Of a stretch of DNA of 64,000 bases, positions 55,592 through 64,000 are shown one piece after another. Source of the stretch: Paenibacillus amylolyticus (lineage in GTDB: Bacteria > Bacillota > Bacilli > Paenibacillales > Paenibacillaceae); assembly GCF_003719335.1 (NCBI RefSeq), contig NZ_RIAS01000003.1:414440-478439 (forward strand), in the 5' to 3' direction. The position numbers were made by a program, and so were the translations under genes. The notes under the pieces are model-generated. The model saw only the letters and a list, made by a program, of their open reading frames with translations. It ran no database searches and was not told the origin of the DNA. Every line of letters starts with the position of its first letter. The stretch's first letter is position 1.

Positions 55592-55608
55592 TAACGCCAA
55601 CATCGTTA
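55592..55608. promoter_or_regulatory. Inverted repeat upstream of the GH32 gene
   Basis: TAACG and CGTTA flank seven bases (TAACGCCAACATCGTTA). It lies about 50 bases before the GH32 start and could be an operator. A site similar to cre (TGTAAGCGTATCC) lies near 55627. Confidence 0.35.
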
Positions 55609-55661
55609 ACTTTTCCAACAACAGATGTAAGCGTATCCCACAATACATATCTGTTCAAGTC

Positions 55662-55686
55662 AAAAAAGCCGCTGATCTCAGCGACT
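55662..55686 (-). terminator. Terminator after the alcohol dehydrogenase gene
   Basis: CGCTGA and TCAGCG pair on the minus strand, followed by CTTTTTT. It lies between the alcohol dehydrogenase stop and the GH32 start. Confidence 0.8.
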
Positions 55687-55766
55687 CAATTGTAACATTA
55701 TTTTTTTCTCAATTGTCGATATCGGCGTAGATACGCACGTTTCTCTATAATTTATTTGTATCTGTT

Positions 55767-56918
55767 CTAGATTATCTTTCGGAAAAGGTTCATCACCTCA
55801 TCCTTCGACGGTTGATACGGATTACCTGGTGCACAAGCATCTTTCATTGCATTACTTGCAAGCAACTCCACATCCGGGTTCTGTACCCCAAGTTCGGACA
55901 GCTTCTCAGGAATCCCCACTTCTTTGGCCAGTTTCCGAATCTCAGTAATGACGTATTCTGCACATTCCTCATCGGTGCGCTCCTTTACATCCATTCCGAT
56001 CGCTTTAGCGATATGACGGAATTTGTCCGGTACATGTTTGGCATTCATTTCTTCAACATAAGGAAGCAACATCGCGTTGCACACACCATGTGGCAGATCA
56101 TACACCCCGCCTAATTGATGTGCCATAGCATGAACATATCCGAGACCCGCATTGTTAAAAGCAATACCTCCCAGGAAACATGCGTAAGTCATATACTCTC
56201 TCGCTTCCAGATCAGTCCCATCCTTCACTGCTCTTGGCAAATATTCAAAGATCAATTTGACCGCAGCTGCTGCCGTTGCACTTGTAACTGTAAACCCGCC
56301 TGGTGTAACCATCGCTTCAACCGCATGGGTTAATGCATCCATGCCCGTTGCAGCAGTCAGACTCGCAGGTTTACTCAGCATAAGCTCAGGATCATTTACC
56401 GACAGATCAACTAGACAGTTTCGGTCTACCATCACCATTTTCACTTTTCGCTCCTCATCTGTAATCACGTAGTTCATCGTTACCTCGCTTGATGTGCCAG
56501 CTGTTGTATTCACAGCTACCAGCGGGACCGATTTGGTTTTGGATTGATGCAGTCCTTCATATTGACGGATGTGTCCACCGTTTGCAGCAACGATTCCAAT
56601 CGCTTTTGCAGCATCCTGCGGTGAACCTCCGCCTATCGATATAATGGCGTCACAGCCATGGTTCTGGAATACTTGTAACCCTTCATGCACTTGCCCGCAT
56701 GTTGGATTGGGCTGTACCTCATCATATACGACATAGTCTAACCCTGATTTCCGCAACGTAGACAATACACGTTCGGCAATACCTGATGCAACCAGTGCCT
56801 GATCCGTAACTACCAGTGCCTTACGTATACCCATCTGTCCAATCATTGGAGCTGCATCCTGCAAACACCCTCTACCCATCAAATTCGCGGGTGGGACATA
56901 ATATGCATGCGTTGCCAT
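55767..56918 (-). CDS. Iron-containing alcohol dehydrogenase (group III)
   Basis: The 383-residue enzyme has the NAD-binding GGGSPQDAAKAIG, the signature AVNTTAGTSSEVT, and metal-binding residues in HAMAHQLGGVYDLPHG plus the earlier Asp and His of DALTHAVEA. It oxidises primary alcohols or reduces aldehydes; 1,3-propanediol or butanol dehydrogenases are near relatives and the real substrate is open. It has its own terminator and stands alone. Confidence 0.92.
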   Translation of the reverse strand: MATHAYYVPPANLMGRGCLQDAAPMIGQMGIRKALVVTDQALVASGIAERVLSTLRKSGLDYVVYDEVQPNPTCGQVHEGLQVFQNHGCDAIISIGGGSPQDAAKAIGIVAANGGHIRQYEGLHQSKTKSVPLVAVNTTAGTSSEVTMNYVITDEERKVKMVMVDRNCLVDLSVNDPELMLSKPASLTAATGMDALTHAVEAMVTPGGFTVTSATAAAAVKLIFEYLPRAVKDGTDLEAREYMTYACFLGGIAFNNAGLGYVHAMAHQLGGVYDLPHGVCNAMLLPYVEEMNAKHVPDKFRHIAKAIGMDVKERTDEECAEYVITEIRKLAKEVGIPEKLSELGVQNPDVELLASNAMKDACAPGNPYQPSKDEVMNLFRKII

Positions 56919-57062
56919 CTGAACCAGCCTCCTGTAACCCTGATTTACTACCTTTATTGTAACTGAATCCGTTTCCAGCTATAGTGAAATAAATCACTAT
57001 CAATTGATGAATGTTACATTGTCCTATACAGCTAACCGGATTTTTTTGGTTTCTTTGATCAT

Positions 57063-57101
57063 AAAAAAGACGACCTAGACACCCTCAGGGTCCAAGCCGC
57101 C
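57063..57101 (-). terminator. Terminator after the M3 peptidase gene
   Basis: GGCGGCTTGGACCC pairs imperfectly with GGGTGTCTAGGTCGTC around a TGA loop, followed by six T on the minus strand. Confidence 0.85.
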
Positions 57102-57123
57102 TTAAATTTGATAACTCGTTCGA

Positions 57124-58818
57124 TTACAATGCCTTGTCGTTTACACCATCAAGCCATGCTTCAATATCACCAATAACAGAAGACACACAACCGTCTTCAA
57201 ATGGTGATTTCAATCCAGCAAGCTCCACCAGACCTGTGAAGGACAGGCTACCACCAGCTTTGCACAATGTCAGATAATCAGCCCATGCTGATTTCATATC
57301 TTCATTACTGCGTTTCCAGAACTGGAACGCACAGATTTGAGCCAGCGTGTAGTCAATGTAATAGAACGGTGAAGAGAAGATATGACCTTGTTTATGCCAG
57401 AATCCGCCTTGCTCCAGATACGTGTTATCCTTATAGTTGATATGCGGCAGATAGATTTTCTCAATGTTGCGCCAAGCCTGCTTGCGCTCTGCCGGTGTTG
57501 CGTCTGGGTTCGCATAAACAAAATGCTGGAATTCATCCACAGCGACACCGTAAGGAATGAACAACAATGCGGAAGACAAATGGTCAAACTTATACTTGTC
57601 TGTATCTTCTTTGAAGAACAGTTCCATCCACGGCCAAGTAAAGAACTCCATACTCATCGAATGAATCTCTGCGGACTCAAAAGTAGGCCAGTTATATTCC
57701 GGCACTGCAAAATTGCGGCTTTCATACACCTGGAAGGCATGTCCTGCTTCATGGGTCAATACATCAATGTCACCCGACGTACCGTTGAAGTTGGAGAAAA
57801 TAAACGGCACTTTGTAATCGTTCAGGAACGTACAATATCCTCCGCCTTGTTTGCCTTTTTTGCTCACCAGATCCATTAATTCGTTGTCTGTCATCATCTG
57901 GAAGAACACATCTGTTTCTGGTGAAAGTTCTGCGTACATCCGTTTCCCGTTCTCTACGATCCAGTCCGGATCACCTTTGGGTGTTGGATTGCCCGTTTTG
58001 AAACTAAAACCCTGATCGTAAAAATAAAGCGTATCGACATCAATCCGGCTGCGCTGACGTTCTCTAAGCTTGGTTGCAACAGGTACGATGTAGTCGCGGA
58101 CTTGCGCGCGGAAATTAGCGACCATCTCCGCATTATAATCTGTACGGTTCATACGGTCATAACCAAGCTCCACATAGCTTGGATACCCCAGTTTTTTCGC
58201 AATCTGTGTACGTACCTTCACCAGTTCATCGTAAATACGATCAAATTCTGCTTCGTGCTCCGCCATAAATGTATACCGGGCTTCTGAAGCACGTTCACGC
58301 ATCGAGCGATCCGTAGACAGCTCAAACGGATGAAGCTGAGGCAGTGTGCGCTCTTCGCCTTCGAATGGAATTTTGGCAGAAGCAATCAACTGATTGTATT
58401 CCGTAGAAAGTTTGTTCTCCTTTTGAAGATCCTCAATGATCTCCGGGCTGAAAGTTTTCAAAGCTTGCTCAGCGAGCTGGAACAGTTGGGTTCCCCACTT
58501 TTGCTCTAGTTCTGCACGAAACTTGGAGTTCACCAGCGCACGGTAAAAATCGGTAATATACTCCTGAACAACAGGCTGACTATCATCCAGGAATTCATTC
58601 TCTGCCTTATAAAACTCATCATTCGTATCAATGGAATGGCGGATGTAGACCAGCTGTGCCTGTGTTTCGAAATCACTACGTAAAGCATTGATCTTGTCCA
58701 TGAATTCACTTTGCTCACCCACTGAAGCCGCCGCTTCGAATCCCTTCAGCAGTTCACCGAAAGAGGTCTTGATGTGTTCCAGATCGGGACGTGTATACGT
58801 GTATTCACTAAACTTCAT
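57124..58818 (-). CDS. pepF: M3 family oligoendopeptidase
   Basis: The 564-residue zinc metallopeptidase has the active-site motif THEAGHAFQVYES (HExxH), the upstream block GGYCTFL, and ESAEIHSMSMEF supplying the third ligand. It cuts short peptides in the cytoplasm. Its length fits the shorter M3 oligoendopeptidase branch. AGGAAAGGGTG lies just before the ATG. Confidence 0.93.
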   Translation of the reverse strand: MKFSEYTYTRPDLEHIKTSFGELLKGFEAAASVGEQSEFMDKINALRSDFETQAQLVYIRHSIDTNDEFYKAENEFLDDSQPVVQEYITDFYRALVNSKFRAELEQKWGTQLFQLAEQALKTFSPEIIEDLQKENKLSTEYNQLIASAKIPFEGEERTLPQLHPFELSTDRSMRERASEARYTFMAEHEAEFDRIYDELVKVRTQIAKKLGYPSYVELGYDRMNRTDYNAEMVANFRAQVRDYIVPVATKLRERQRSRIDVDTLYFYDQGFSFKTGNPTPKGDPDWIVENGKRMYAELSPETDVFFQMMTDNELMDLVSKKGKQGGGYCTFLNDYKVPFIFSNFNGTSGDIDVLTHEAGHAFQVYESRNFAVPEYNWPTFESAEIHSMSMEFFTWPWMELFFKEDTDKYKFDHLSSALLFIPYGVAVDEFQHFVYANPDATPAERKQAWRNIEKIYLPHINYKDNTYLEQGGFWHKQGHIFSSPFYYIDYTLAQICAFQFWKRSNEDMKSAWADYLTLCKAGGSLSFTGLVELAGLKSPFEDGCVSSVIGDIEAWLDGVNDKAL

Positions 58819-58962
58819 TTATGTACACCCTTTCCTGTTTGGCAAATTTCGGGAGAAACCCGAGAAGCTATCCCCTATTATACAAAAGTGAAGCCTAAAA
58901 ATCCCAACTTTGCGAAAAATATTTGTCCATCGGTCAAATGCTTTTTTACATAAATATCAAAT

Positions 58963-58992
58963 AAGCCCGCCTCGCATCTGCGAAGCAAGCTT
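58963..58992 (-). terminator. Terminator of the 30-residue membrane peptide gene
   Basis: AAGCTTGCTTCGCA pairs with TGCGAGGCGGGCTT (with G-U pairs) on the minus strand; ATTTGATATTT follows. Confidence 0.65.
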
Positions 58993-59035
58993 ATAGGCTT
59001 GTCTTTTTCAATTGTTCCTATGGATGGTTCCACAA

Positions 59036-59128
59036 TTAATGTTTGTCTTCGTCAACAATCTTATAGAACCAGCCCATTCCAATCATACCCACAACCATAA
59101 TCACAGCCAGAATAATAATATAAGTCAT
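59036..59128 (-). CDS. Tiny single-helix membrane peptide
   Basis: A 30-residue peptide, starting MTYIIILAVIMVVGM, has one membrane helix (residues 3-20) and a charged tail KIVDEDKH. GGGAGG precedes the ATG by seven bases and a terminator follows the stop by 44 bases, so it looks like a real single-gene unit. No known family recognised. Confidence 0.7.
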   Translation of the reverse strand: MTYIIILAVIMVVGMIGMGWFYKIVDEDKH

Positions 59129-59413
59129 GAATGTACCTCCCTTGCCCGTATATTCATCTCTATCTTAGTGTACACGCGGAATGACCTTTTGAATTAACAG
59201 AGTATTGACAAAAATACGAAATCTTTAATTTTAATCAACCAAAAACATCACGTTCACTTTACTTTTTTCCATCCAGCGCCATAGTTATCTCACCGTAGAG
59301 CTTGCTTTATACATCTTGTTCGCATCTCCAGTCGTTCCGTTGTATACTATACTTCTGGATTGGATAGATATGGACATAACCGCACTAGACCTACGCAGAA
59401 AGGCAGGAACTTC

Positions 59414-60166
59414 ATGTCAACTCGCAATTATATACGTCAATTATCGCTTTCTATTATGCTTGCCCTCATGCTTATCATGTTGTCTGCCTGTGCAGATGGA
59501 GAAGCCCATGTAACAGTGAATACAAATGGAACGACCGATCTGGATCTGAATTTGAGCGTGTCGGACTCAGCTCTTGGCAAAATTGGACAAGACAATCTAA
59601 TGCCCTTGCTAGCTGAAGCATTGGAACGGAATAACTTTAAGACAGAAGTGACCAAACAGGCGGACCAGAACGTGTTGAAAGCAACGACCCATTATGAAAA
59701 AAGCAACATGACCGGATTCGATTCCTCGAAGCTGCCGCCAGGAATTCATATCGAACAATCCAAGACATCAGGTTTTTTCACATCCCAACTGCATATCCTT
59801 GCCGAAGCTGACCTTATGGAATCGATGCCAGATGGGGATATTAAAGATAGGATCAACAGCGTTCCGGGTTTTCTCAAACGGCTTTTGTTAAAAGATGTGA
59901 ATTTTGATTTTAAACTTTCTCTGCCAATTAAAGCCCAGGATTCCAATGCCGATCAGGTAGAGGATGGGGGTAAAACGCTGATCTGGAACGTTTCTCCCTT
60001 GCAAAAGAATAAACTGGATTTGACGGTACAAATTCCAAATATCCGGAATATCCTGTTGGTCGCCATCGCCAGCCTTGTACTGATTCTGTCCCTGCTCATC
60101 TGGTTCTTCATGCGGCGCAGACGGGCAAGACGACAGCAAAATTCGTTTGTAAATCGTGAAAATTGA
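59414..60166 (+). CDS. DUF3153 lipoprotein
   Basis: This 250-residue protein has a lipoprotein signal peptide (residues 1-27) with lipobox LSAC, an outer domain of about 190 residues resembling DUF3153 (LppM-like), and a C-terminal membrane helix (about 216-236) followed by Arg-rich residues RRRRARRQQ. It should sit on the outer face of the membrane, held at both ends. The ATG at 59414 has AAAGGCAGG upstream and is preferred over 59360. Function unknown. Confidence 0.78.
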   Translation: MSTRNYIRQLSLSIMLALMLIMLSACADGEAHVTVNTNGTTDLDLNLSVSDSALGKIGQDNLMPLLAEALERNNFKTEVTKQADQNVLKATTHYEKSNMTGFDSSKLPPGIHIEQSKTSGFFTSQLHILAEADLMESMPDGDIKDRINSVPGFLKRLLLKDVNFDFKLSLPIKAQDSNADQVEDGGKTLIWNVSPLQKNKLDLTVQIPNIRNILLVAIASLVLILSLLIWFFMRRRRARRQQNSFVNREN

Positions 60167-60289
60167 TGACTCCTGCCGGGCAATGAGATTTGTGACTTGC
60201 CAAACGGTGTTATGGATAGTAGAATACATCCGTACTGTAAGAACGGTTAACGATGATTAAAGCAAAAACTAAAGAGGTGAACAAGTTTC

Positions 60290-60502
60290 ATGAATATCCG
60301 GGAATGCGCCCTGCCTGGTATCGGGGTGAAGTACCAGTTTCATACAAAAGGTGGTAATCAGTTAGTTATCATCAAGCACGAGGACGGACGCCGTGAGTTA
60401 TTTTCTGTGAACCCGCAGGATAATGAAGAGCTCACACTGATTGCAGAATTGGAAGATGATGAATGTGTAACGCTCTCAGGATTAATCGGAGGATGGTCCT
60501 GA
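60290..60502 (+). CDS. Orphan KhtT-type N-terminal domain
   Basis: The 70-residue protein matches the N-terminal half of KhtT, the regulatory subunit of the KhtU potassium/proton antiporter: NIRECALPGIGVKYQFHT, IIKHEDGRREL and the ending LSGLIGGWS. Normal KhtT is about 165 residues and has a C-terminal RCK_C ligand domain, absent here: the stop is 40 bases before a strong terminator. No khtU is adjacent. AAAGAGGTG precedes the ATG. It may be a short functional protein or a truncated relic. Confidence 0.72.
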   Translation: MNIRECALPGIGVKYQFHTKGGNQLVIIKHEDGRRELFSVNPQDNEELTLIAELEDDECVTLSGLIGGWS

Positions 60503-60541
60503 GTTGTCTCTGGGTATGGAGAATCACAAAAAATCCGCTTT

Positions 60542-60592
60542 AAACCCTCAAAAAACCTGTACTCCATTGGAGATACAGGTTTTTTGAGGTTT
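60542..60592. terminator. Strong bidirectional terminator
   Basis: AACCCTCAAAAAACCTGTA pairs over almost its full length with TACAGGTTTTTTGAGG. It separates the KhtT-like gene from the convergent histidine kinase gene. Confidence 0.9.
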
Positions 60593-60699
60593 ATCATTCC
60601 TTGCTCACCATTTATCTGTTCCCGGGATACACATTATTATTTGCAACGGGTTATTACCTTTACGTTTCCCATACGACTGTCACTACCAAATACTACTGT

Positions 60700-63447
60700 T
60701 TAATTCGCCCGCTGGGAATGAATATAAGGTACCCATGTGTTCAGTACCCGGATAATTTCTGCAGAGTGGAAAGGTTTGCTTATGAAGTCTTGCATTCCAC
60801 ATTGCAAACACGCTTCCCGATCTCGTTCCCCTGCAAAGGCTGTTATCGCAGCGATTACAGGGATTTCCGGATGCATTTTCCTAATCTCACAAGTCGCTTC
60901 AATCCCATCCATCACAGGCATTTGAATATCCATGAAAATCAGATCGTAAGGGGTAGTTGCAAGCAAATTTATAGCTTGTTCTCCATTTCCCACGACATCG
61001 CACACACCGCCAAATTTGCGAAGCATCTCCTCCAGAAGATGGCTATTCACAGCCTGATCCTCAGCGATCAATATCCGAATGCCTTGTGCAAGACGGTTAC
61101 GTTCCGGCAGTTCTACCGTGACAGCAACCTTGCCTTCTTCGGACATCATTTCTTCTCTCCACTTGTCCAGCACAATGGTAAACCGGAATTCCGCTCCCTG
61201 CCCAATCTCACTTTGAACTCCGATAGCTCCGCCCATCAGCTCAACTAATTTCTTGCTAATGGCAAGTCCCAAACCTGTTCCTCCAAATTTCCGATTAATC
61301 GATGGGTCCAACTGGGAGAAGGATTGAAATAATTGATGCTGTTTATCAAATGCAATGCCAATGCCTGTATCTTTGACTTTAAACGAAAGCATCAGCTGCT
61401 CTGAACCATACTCTTGCGAAGAATCCATCTCCGCGATGATCGTGACGCTTCCTTTTTCGGTAAACTTAACAGCATTACCTACCAAATTAATCAGAATTTG
61501 GCGAATTCTCGTCTCATCTCCGCATACACGTTCGGGAATATGATCCGATATTTCACTATAAAGTTCAATATTTTTTTCTGAGGCTTTAATGGAGAACAGC
61601 TCCATTACACTGCCTAGTATGTCCCGAATATCTACTGGCCCCTGTTCCAGATCCATTTTGCCTGCTTCGATTTTACTGAAATCCAGTATTTCATTCAAAA
61701 TATAGAGTAGTGACTCCCCGCTATCTATCATGATCTCGGCAAATCCCTGTTGCTCCTCATTCAGCTCCGTTTCCATCAAGAGATGTGCCATTCCTATAAT
61801 CCCGTTTAGTGGTGTGCGAAGCTCGTGGCTCATAATAGCGAGAAACTCAGATTTCGCACGGTCGGCATGCTCTGCTATTTCCTTGGCACGAATGATTTCT
61901 TTTACCGAAGTCATATCACGGAAGACCAGCACAGCACCGCGAGTTTTCCCTTGATCCATAATCGGCTTCAGTTGGAACTCCGCAAGAAAACTCGATCCAT
62001 CCTGACGCCAAAAAACCGATTCTGTTCGAGACAAGGCCCTTCCTTCACGCACAGCTTGCAAAATAGGTGTGCCGTTCGTCGGATATGGAATGCCTTCGCT
62101 CTGCATCTGTATCATCATTTTTTCCAAAGGTTTACCGTTCATCTCACTCGGGCAGATATTCATCATCTCCGCCGCCGCAGGATTGGCAAAATTCACGTTT
62201 CCATCGAGATCGAGCCCAATCACACCTTCGGACATCCCATTTAAGATCAGTGCTCTTTCATAACTTAAATTTTCAATCTCTTCGACGTAACGTTTGGCTG
62301 CTGTAACATCACTCGTAATGCCATAGACACCAACCACTCTGTTTTCTAGTAAAATAGGAACATTGATCACACTTGTCTCAATTCGTTGTCCATCCTTATG
62401 AATCAGACCAATCTCATAACGCTGCGCTACACCCTTTACCGATTCTTCAAAATGATAGCGTGTCTTCTCCAGATCTACCGGATCAATGAGATGGTCAAAA
62501 GATCGACTTAACAGTTCATCCTTACTATGCCCTGTTAATTGTTCCTGCCCTATATTCGCTTTCAGCAAGTTTCCGTCCAAATCTAACGAAGCTACTCCCA
62601 GGGGGTTGCAGTCGAACAAAGACTTGTACTCCTGTAAACTTAACTGTTGCTGTTTGCTTTCTGTAATATCACGTGTGACCGCAACCATCTCTAACAGATT
62701 TCCCGACTCATCACAAACATAATGGGTCAGCGTGTCCGCCCATACAATGGTACCATCTTTGTGAACTAGACGATAACTAATCCGCTCCGGAGTGAGCCCG
62801 ATCATCTGACCGCGGATATAAGCCTGCACCGTCGGGATATCCTCCGGATGAATACAGAACATTCCTGAACGTCCGAGCATTTCTTCAGGCTCATAACCGA
62901 GCATTTTTCTGCTGGCATGTGATACATATTTGAACGTGCGTTCGGCATCCGCTTCGTGAATCGCAATCAAATCCATGGACGATTCAGCCAGGATGCGCGA
63001 AATGCGACTACTTTCTTCCAGTTGCTGACGCTGTTCAAGGAGTGTTGCTTCCGCCTCTTTTTGCTTCGTAATATCTGCAGCTTGTACTAATAAATATAAA
63101 GGCTCTCCGCTTACCTCGTCCCGGACAATGCAAGCTCTGATTGTTGCCCATAGCAACGTACCATCTTTTCGTTTCAGGCGCACCTCTGTTTCGTACATCG
63201 GCTGTTCACCGTTGGTCATTTCCCAGAAATTACGGCGAAACTCTTCGTACCTGAGGTCCTCTTCATAAATCATATGTACAACGGAAGTATGCAACAGTTC
63301 CTCCTCCGTTGATCCAAGCATCTCGCAAAAAGCTGGATTCAACTGCACCCATAGTCCATTAACATGAGAAGCGACAGCAATGCCGATTGGCGCGTGTGTG
63401 TATAATTGTTCGAACAGAGACCGGCTCTGTGTGATGGAGTTCGACAC
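60700..63447 (-). CDS. Multi-PAS hybrid sensor histidine kinase
   Basis: The 915-residue cytoplasmic protein has four PAS domains (about residues 10-130, 150-265, 275-385, 400-515), a HisKA domain with phospho-acceptor His541 in MSHELRTPLNG, an ATPase domain (NLVGNAVKF, DTGIGI, GGTGLGLAISKKL) and a C-terminal receiver domain with Asp840 in FMDIQMPVMDG. No membrane helices, so it senses an internal signal such as redox state or a ligand. An in-frame ATG exists at 63501, but the GTG at 63447 has GGGAGG seven bases before it. No response regulator gene is adjacent, so phosphate may pass to a distant partner. Confidence 0.92.
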   Translation of the reverse strand: MSNSITQSRSLFEQLYTHAPIGIAVASHVNGLWVQLNPAFCEMLGSTEEELLHTSVVHMIYEEDLRYEEFRRNFWEMTNGEQPMYETEVRLKRKDGTLLWATIRACIVRDEVSGEPLYLLVQAADITKQKEAEATLLEQRQQLEESSRISRILAESSMDLIAIHEADAERTFKYVSHASRKMLGYEPEEMLGRSGMFCIHPEDIPTVQAYIRGQMIGLTPERISYRLVHKDGTIVWADTLTHYVCDESGNLLEMVAVTRDITESKQQQLSLQEYKSLFDCNPLGVASLDLDGNLLKANIGQEQLTGHSKDELLSRSFDHLIDPVDLEKTRYHFEESVKGVAQRYEIGLIHKDGQRIETSVINVPILLENRVVGVYGITSDVTAAKRYVEEIENLSYERALILNGMSEGVIGLDLDGNVNFANPAAAEMMNICPSEMNGKPLEKMMIQMQSEGIPYPTNGTPILQAVREGRALSRTESVFWRQDGSSFLAEFQLKPIMDQGKTRGAVLVFRDMTSVKEIIRAKEIAEHADRAKSEFLAIMSHELRTPLNGIIGMAHLLMETELNEEQQGFAEIMIDSGESLLYILNEILDFSKIEAGKMDLEQGPVDIRDILGSVMELFSIKASEKNIELYSEISDHIPERVCGDETRIRQILINLVGNAVKFTEKGSVTIIAEMDSSQEYGSEQLMLSFKVKDTGIGIAFDKQHQLFQSFSQLDPSINRKFGGTGLGLAISKKLVELMGGAIGVQSEIGQGAEFRFTIVLDKWREEMMSEEGKVAVTVELPERNRLAQGIRILIAEDQAVNSHLLEEMLRKFGGVCDVVGNGEQAINLLATTPYDLIFMDIQMPVMDGIEATCEIRKMHPEIPVIAAITAFAGERDREACLQCGMQDFISKPFHSAEIIRVLNTWVPYIHSQRAN

Positions 63448-63720
63448 TACATATCCTCCCTTACTGAGAATGTAAATGTTGCTATAGTTAGAGTGTAACA
63501 CGTGCCTTCAATGAAAAGACAACATGTAACTTTACTGAGAATGTGAATGTTATCCGTATGAACGGATCGACCTGAACATAACTATATCTTATAGAGTAGT
63601 ACCCCAAATACCACGATAGTTAAACGAAACAAAAGCAAAAAAATATGACAACAATCGACTTGTTAGAATCTACAGCTTTTCAGCATAGCCGATGTCATGA
63701 AAGAACGGAGGTTACTGCCC
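63448..63720. other. Divergent gap between the hybrid kinase and tgl genes
   Basis: The gap holds two 20-base direct repeats (63461-63480 and 63532-63551) that differ at one position. The left copy lies directly upstream of the kinase ribosome binding site. No sporulation promoter for tgl was recognised. Confidence 0.45.
63461..63551. repeat. Pair of 20-bp direct repeats
   Basis: TTACTGAGAATGTAAATGTT (63461) and TTACTGAGAATGTGAATGTT (63532) match in 19 of 20 bases and start 71 bases apart. Confidence 0.65.
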
Positions 63721-64000
63721 ATGATTATTGTTGCGAATCAACCGATTCAACTGTCGCCCTCCGAATGGTCTGCATTTGAATGGTACTGGTTACAGCAGCT
63801 CCAAAACCGTCCCATTCGATATGTGTACCAGTCCATGGATCATCTTCACTTTGAATGGGACTTAAGGGAATCCCTTGTTGACGCAGCCGAAGGATTGAAC
63901 CGAAGCGGTGTAAGCTTTGCCTCATTCGAAGACTCCAGGTGTAACCCTGCCTTTTGGAATCGAAATGCACAGGGCGGTTTCGAGCTAAGGCCGGATATAA
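63721..64000 (+). CDS. tgl: Protein-glutamine gamma-glutamyltransferase (N-terminal part)
   Basis: The frame is open from the ATG at 63721 to the window edge (93 codons). Its start MIIVANQPIQLS and the later YVYQSMDHLHFEWDLRES, AAEGLNRSGVSFASFE and NPAFWNRNAQGGFELR follow the N-terminus of Bacillus subtilis Tgl. Tgl crosslinks coat proteins of the spore through glutamine-lysine bonds; the catalytic Cys lies beyond the window. GGAGG lies nine bases before the ATG. Identification rests on my memory of the Tgl sequence. Confidence 0.8.
   Translation, partial: MIIVANQPIQLSPSEWSAFEWYWLQQLQNRPIRYVYQSMDHLHFEWDLRESLVDAAEGLNRSGVSFASFEDSRCNPAFWNRNAQGGFELRPDI

Larger units (their letters stand above)
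58819..59413. other. Gap between pepF and the DUF3153 gene containing a tiny gene
   Basis: The only gene supported in this stretch is the 30-codon membrane peptide at 59036-59128, with its terminator at 58963-58992. The rest (59129-59413) shows no other gene; it must hold the promoter of the DUF3153 lipoprotein gene, not recognised with confidence. Confidence 0.5.

Noticed and set aside
60503..60545. Frameshift restoring the missing RCK_C half of the KhtT-like protein
   Set aside because: Only about 40 bases lie between the stop and a strong terminator, and no frame there continues the domain.
60601..61248. Plus-strand frame of 215 codons
   Set aside because: It lies opposite the conserved receiver and ATPase domains of the hybrid kinase and has no coding signature.

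Overview
The window reads as chromosomal DNA of a spore-forming Bacillales bacterium, most likely a Paenibacillus. This is an inference from gene style and content: strong AGGAGG-type ribosome binding sites, many TTG/GTG starts, an Mrp antiporter operon, glgC-glgD-glgP, a trehalose PTS pair, the small alarmone synthetase RelP, and the start of the spore-coat transglutaminase gene tgl at the right edge. No rRNA, tRNA, CRISPR array or intact insertion sequence was seen.

Layout. 1-6.6 kb: the N-terminal part of a giant DUF11-repeat surface protein (minus strand, runs off the left edge), with units alternating between two subtypes. 6.8-10.3 kb: two diguanylate cyclases around a conserved hypothetical gene. 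10.6-16.5 kb: a complete Mrp Na+/H+ antiporter operon in which mrpA and mrpB are fused. 16.8-19.1 kb: a secreted SGNH (rhamnogalacturonan-type) acetylesterase and an alpha/beta hydrolase. 19.2-26.2 kb: a RiPP gene cluster, described below. 26.6-38.3 kb: MMPL exporter, flavin reductase, Pro/Gly-rich protein, Bcr/CflA exporter, relP, DUF1275 membrane protein, a LysR/O-methyltransferase divergon, an MFS transporter and small proteins. 38.5-48.2 kb: treA-treP, a dicarboxylate symporter, an MBL-fold hydrolase, a GH13 glucosidase, VanZ and AraC/GyrI-like proteins. 48.4-53.6 kb: glgC-glgD-glgP. 54.2-64 kb: GH32 enzyme, iron-type alcohol dehydrogenase, M3 oligopeptidase, a 30-residue membrane peptide, a DUF3153 lipoprotein, an orphan KhtT-type N-terminal domain, a large hybrid histidine kinase and partial tgl.

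The most interesting system is the minus-strand operon from about 26.2 to 19.3 kb. Two 61-residue precursor peptides, almost identical in protein but with many silent differences in DNA, carry a regular ladder of five cysteines (C-x3 repeated) followed by a Thr/Ala/Ser/Asn-rich tail. They are followed by a hairpin that could act as an attenuator, two radical-SAM/SPASM enzymes with RRE-like N-termini, a 53-residue two-helix membrane protein, an ABC exporter, and a second ABC ATPase plus permease, and the operon ends at a good terminator. Organisation and cysteine spacing recall two-component sactipeptides such as thuricin CD, but five cysteines would allow a five-thioether hairpin. I know of no described member with this precursor sequence; that needs a database search. 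No leader peptidase is visible in the cluster.

Other signals: a dispersed hairpin repeat present twice with covarying arms, a perfect 14-bp palindrome upstream of relP, inverted repeats in the LysR divergon and before the GH32 gene, and a 20-bp direct repeat before the hybrid kinase.
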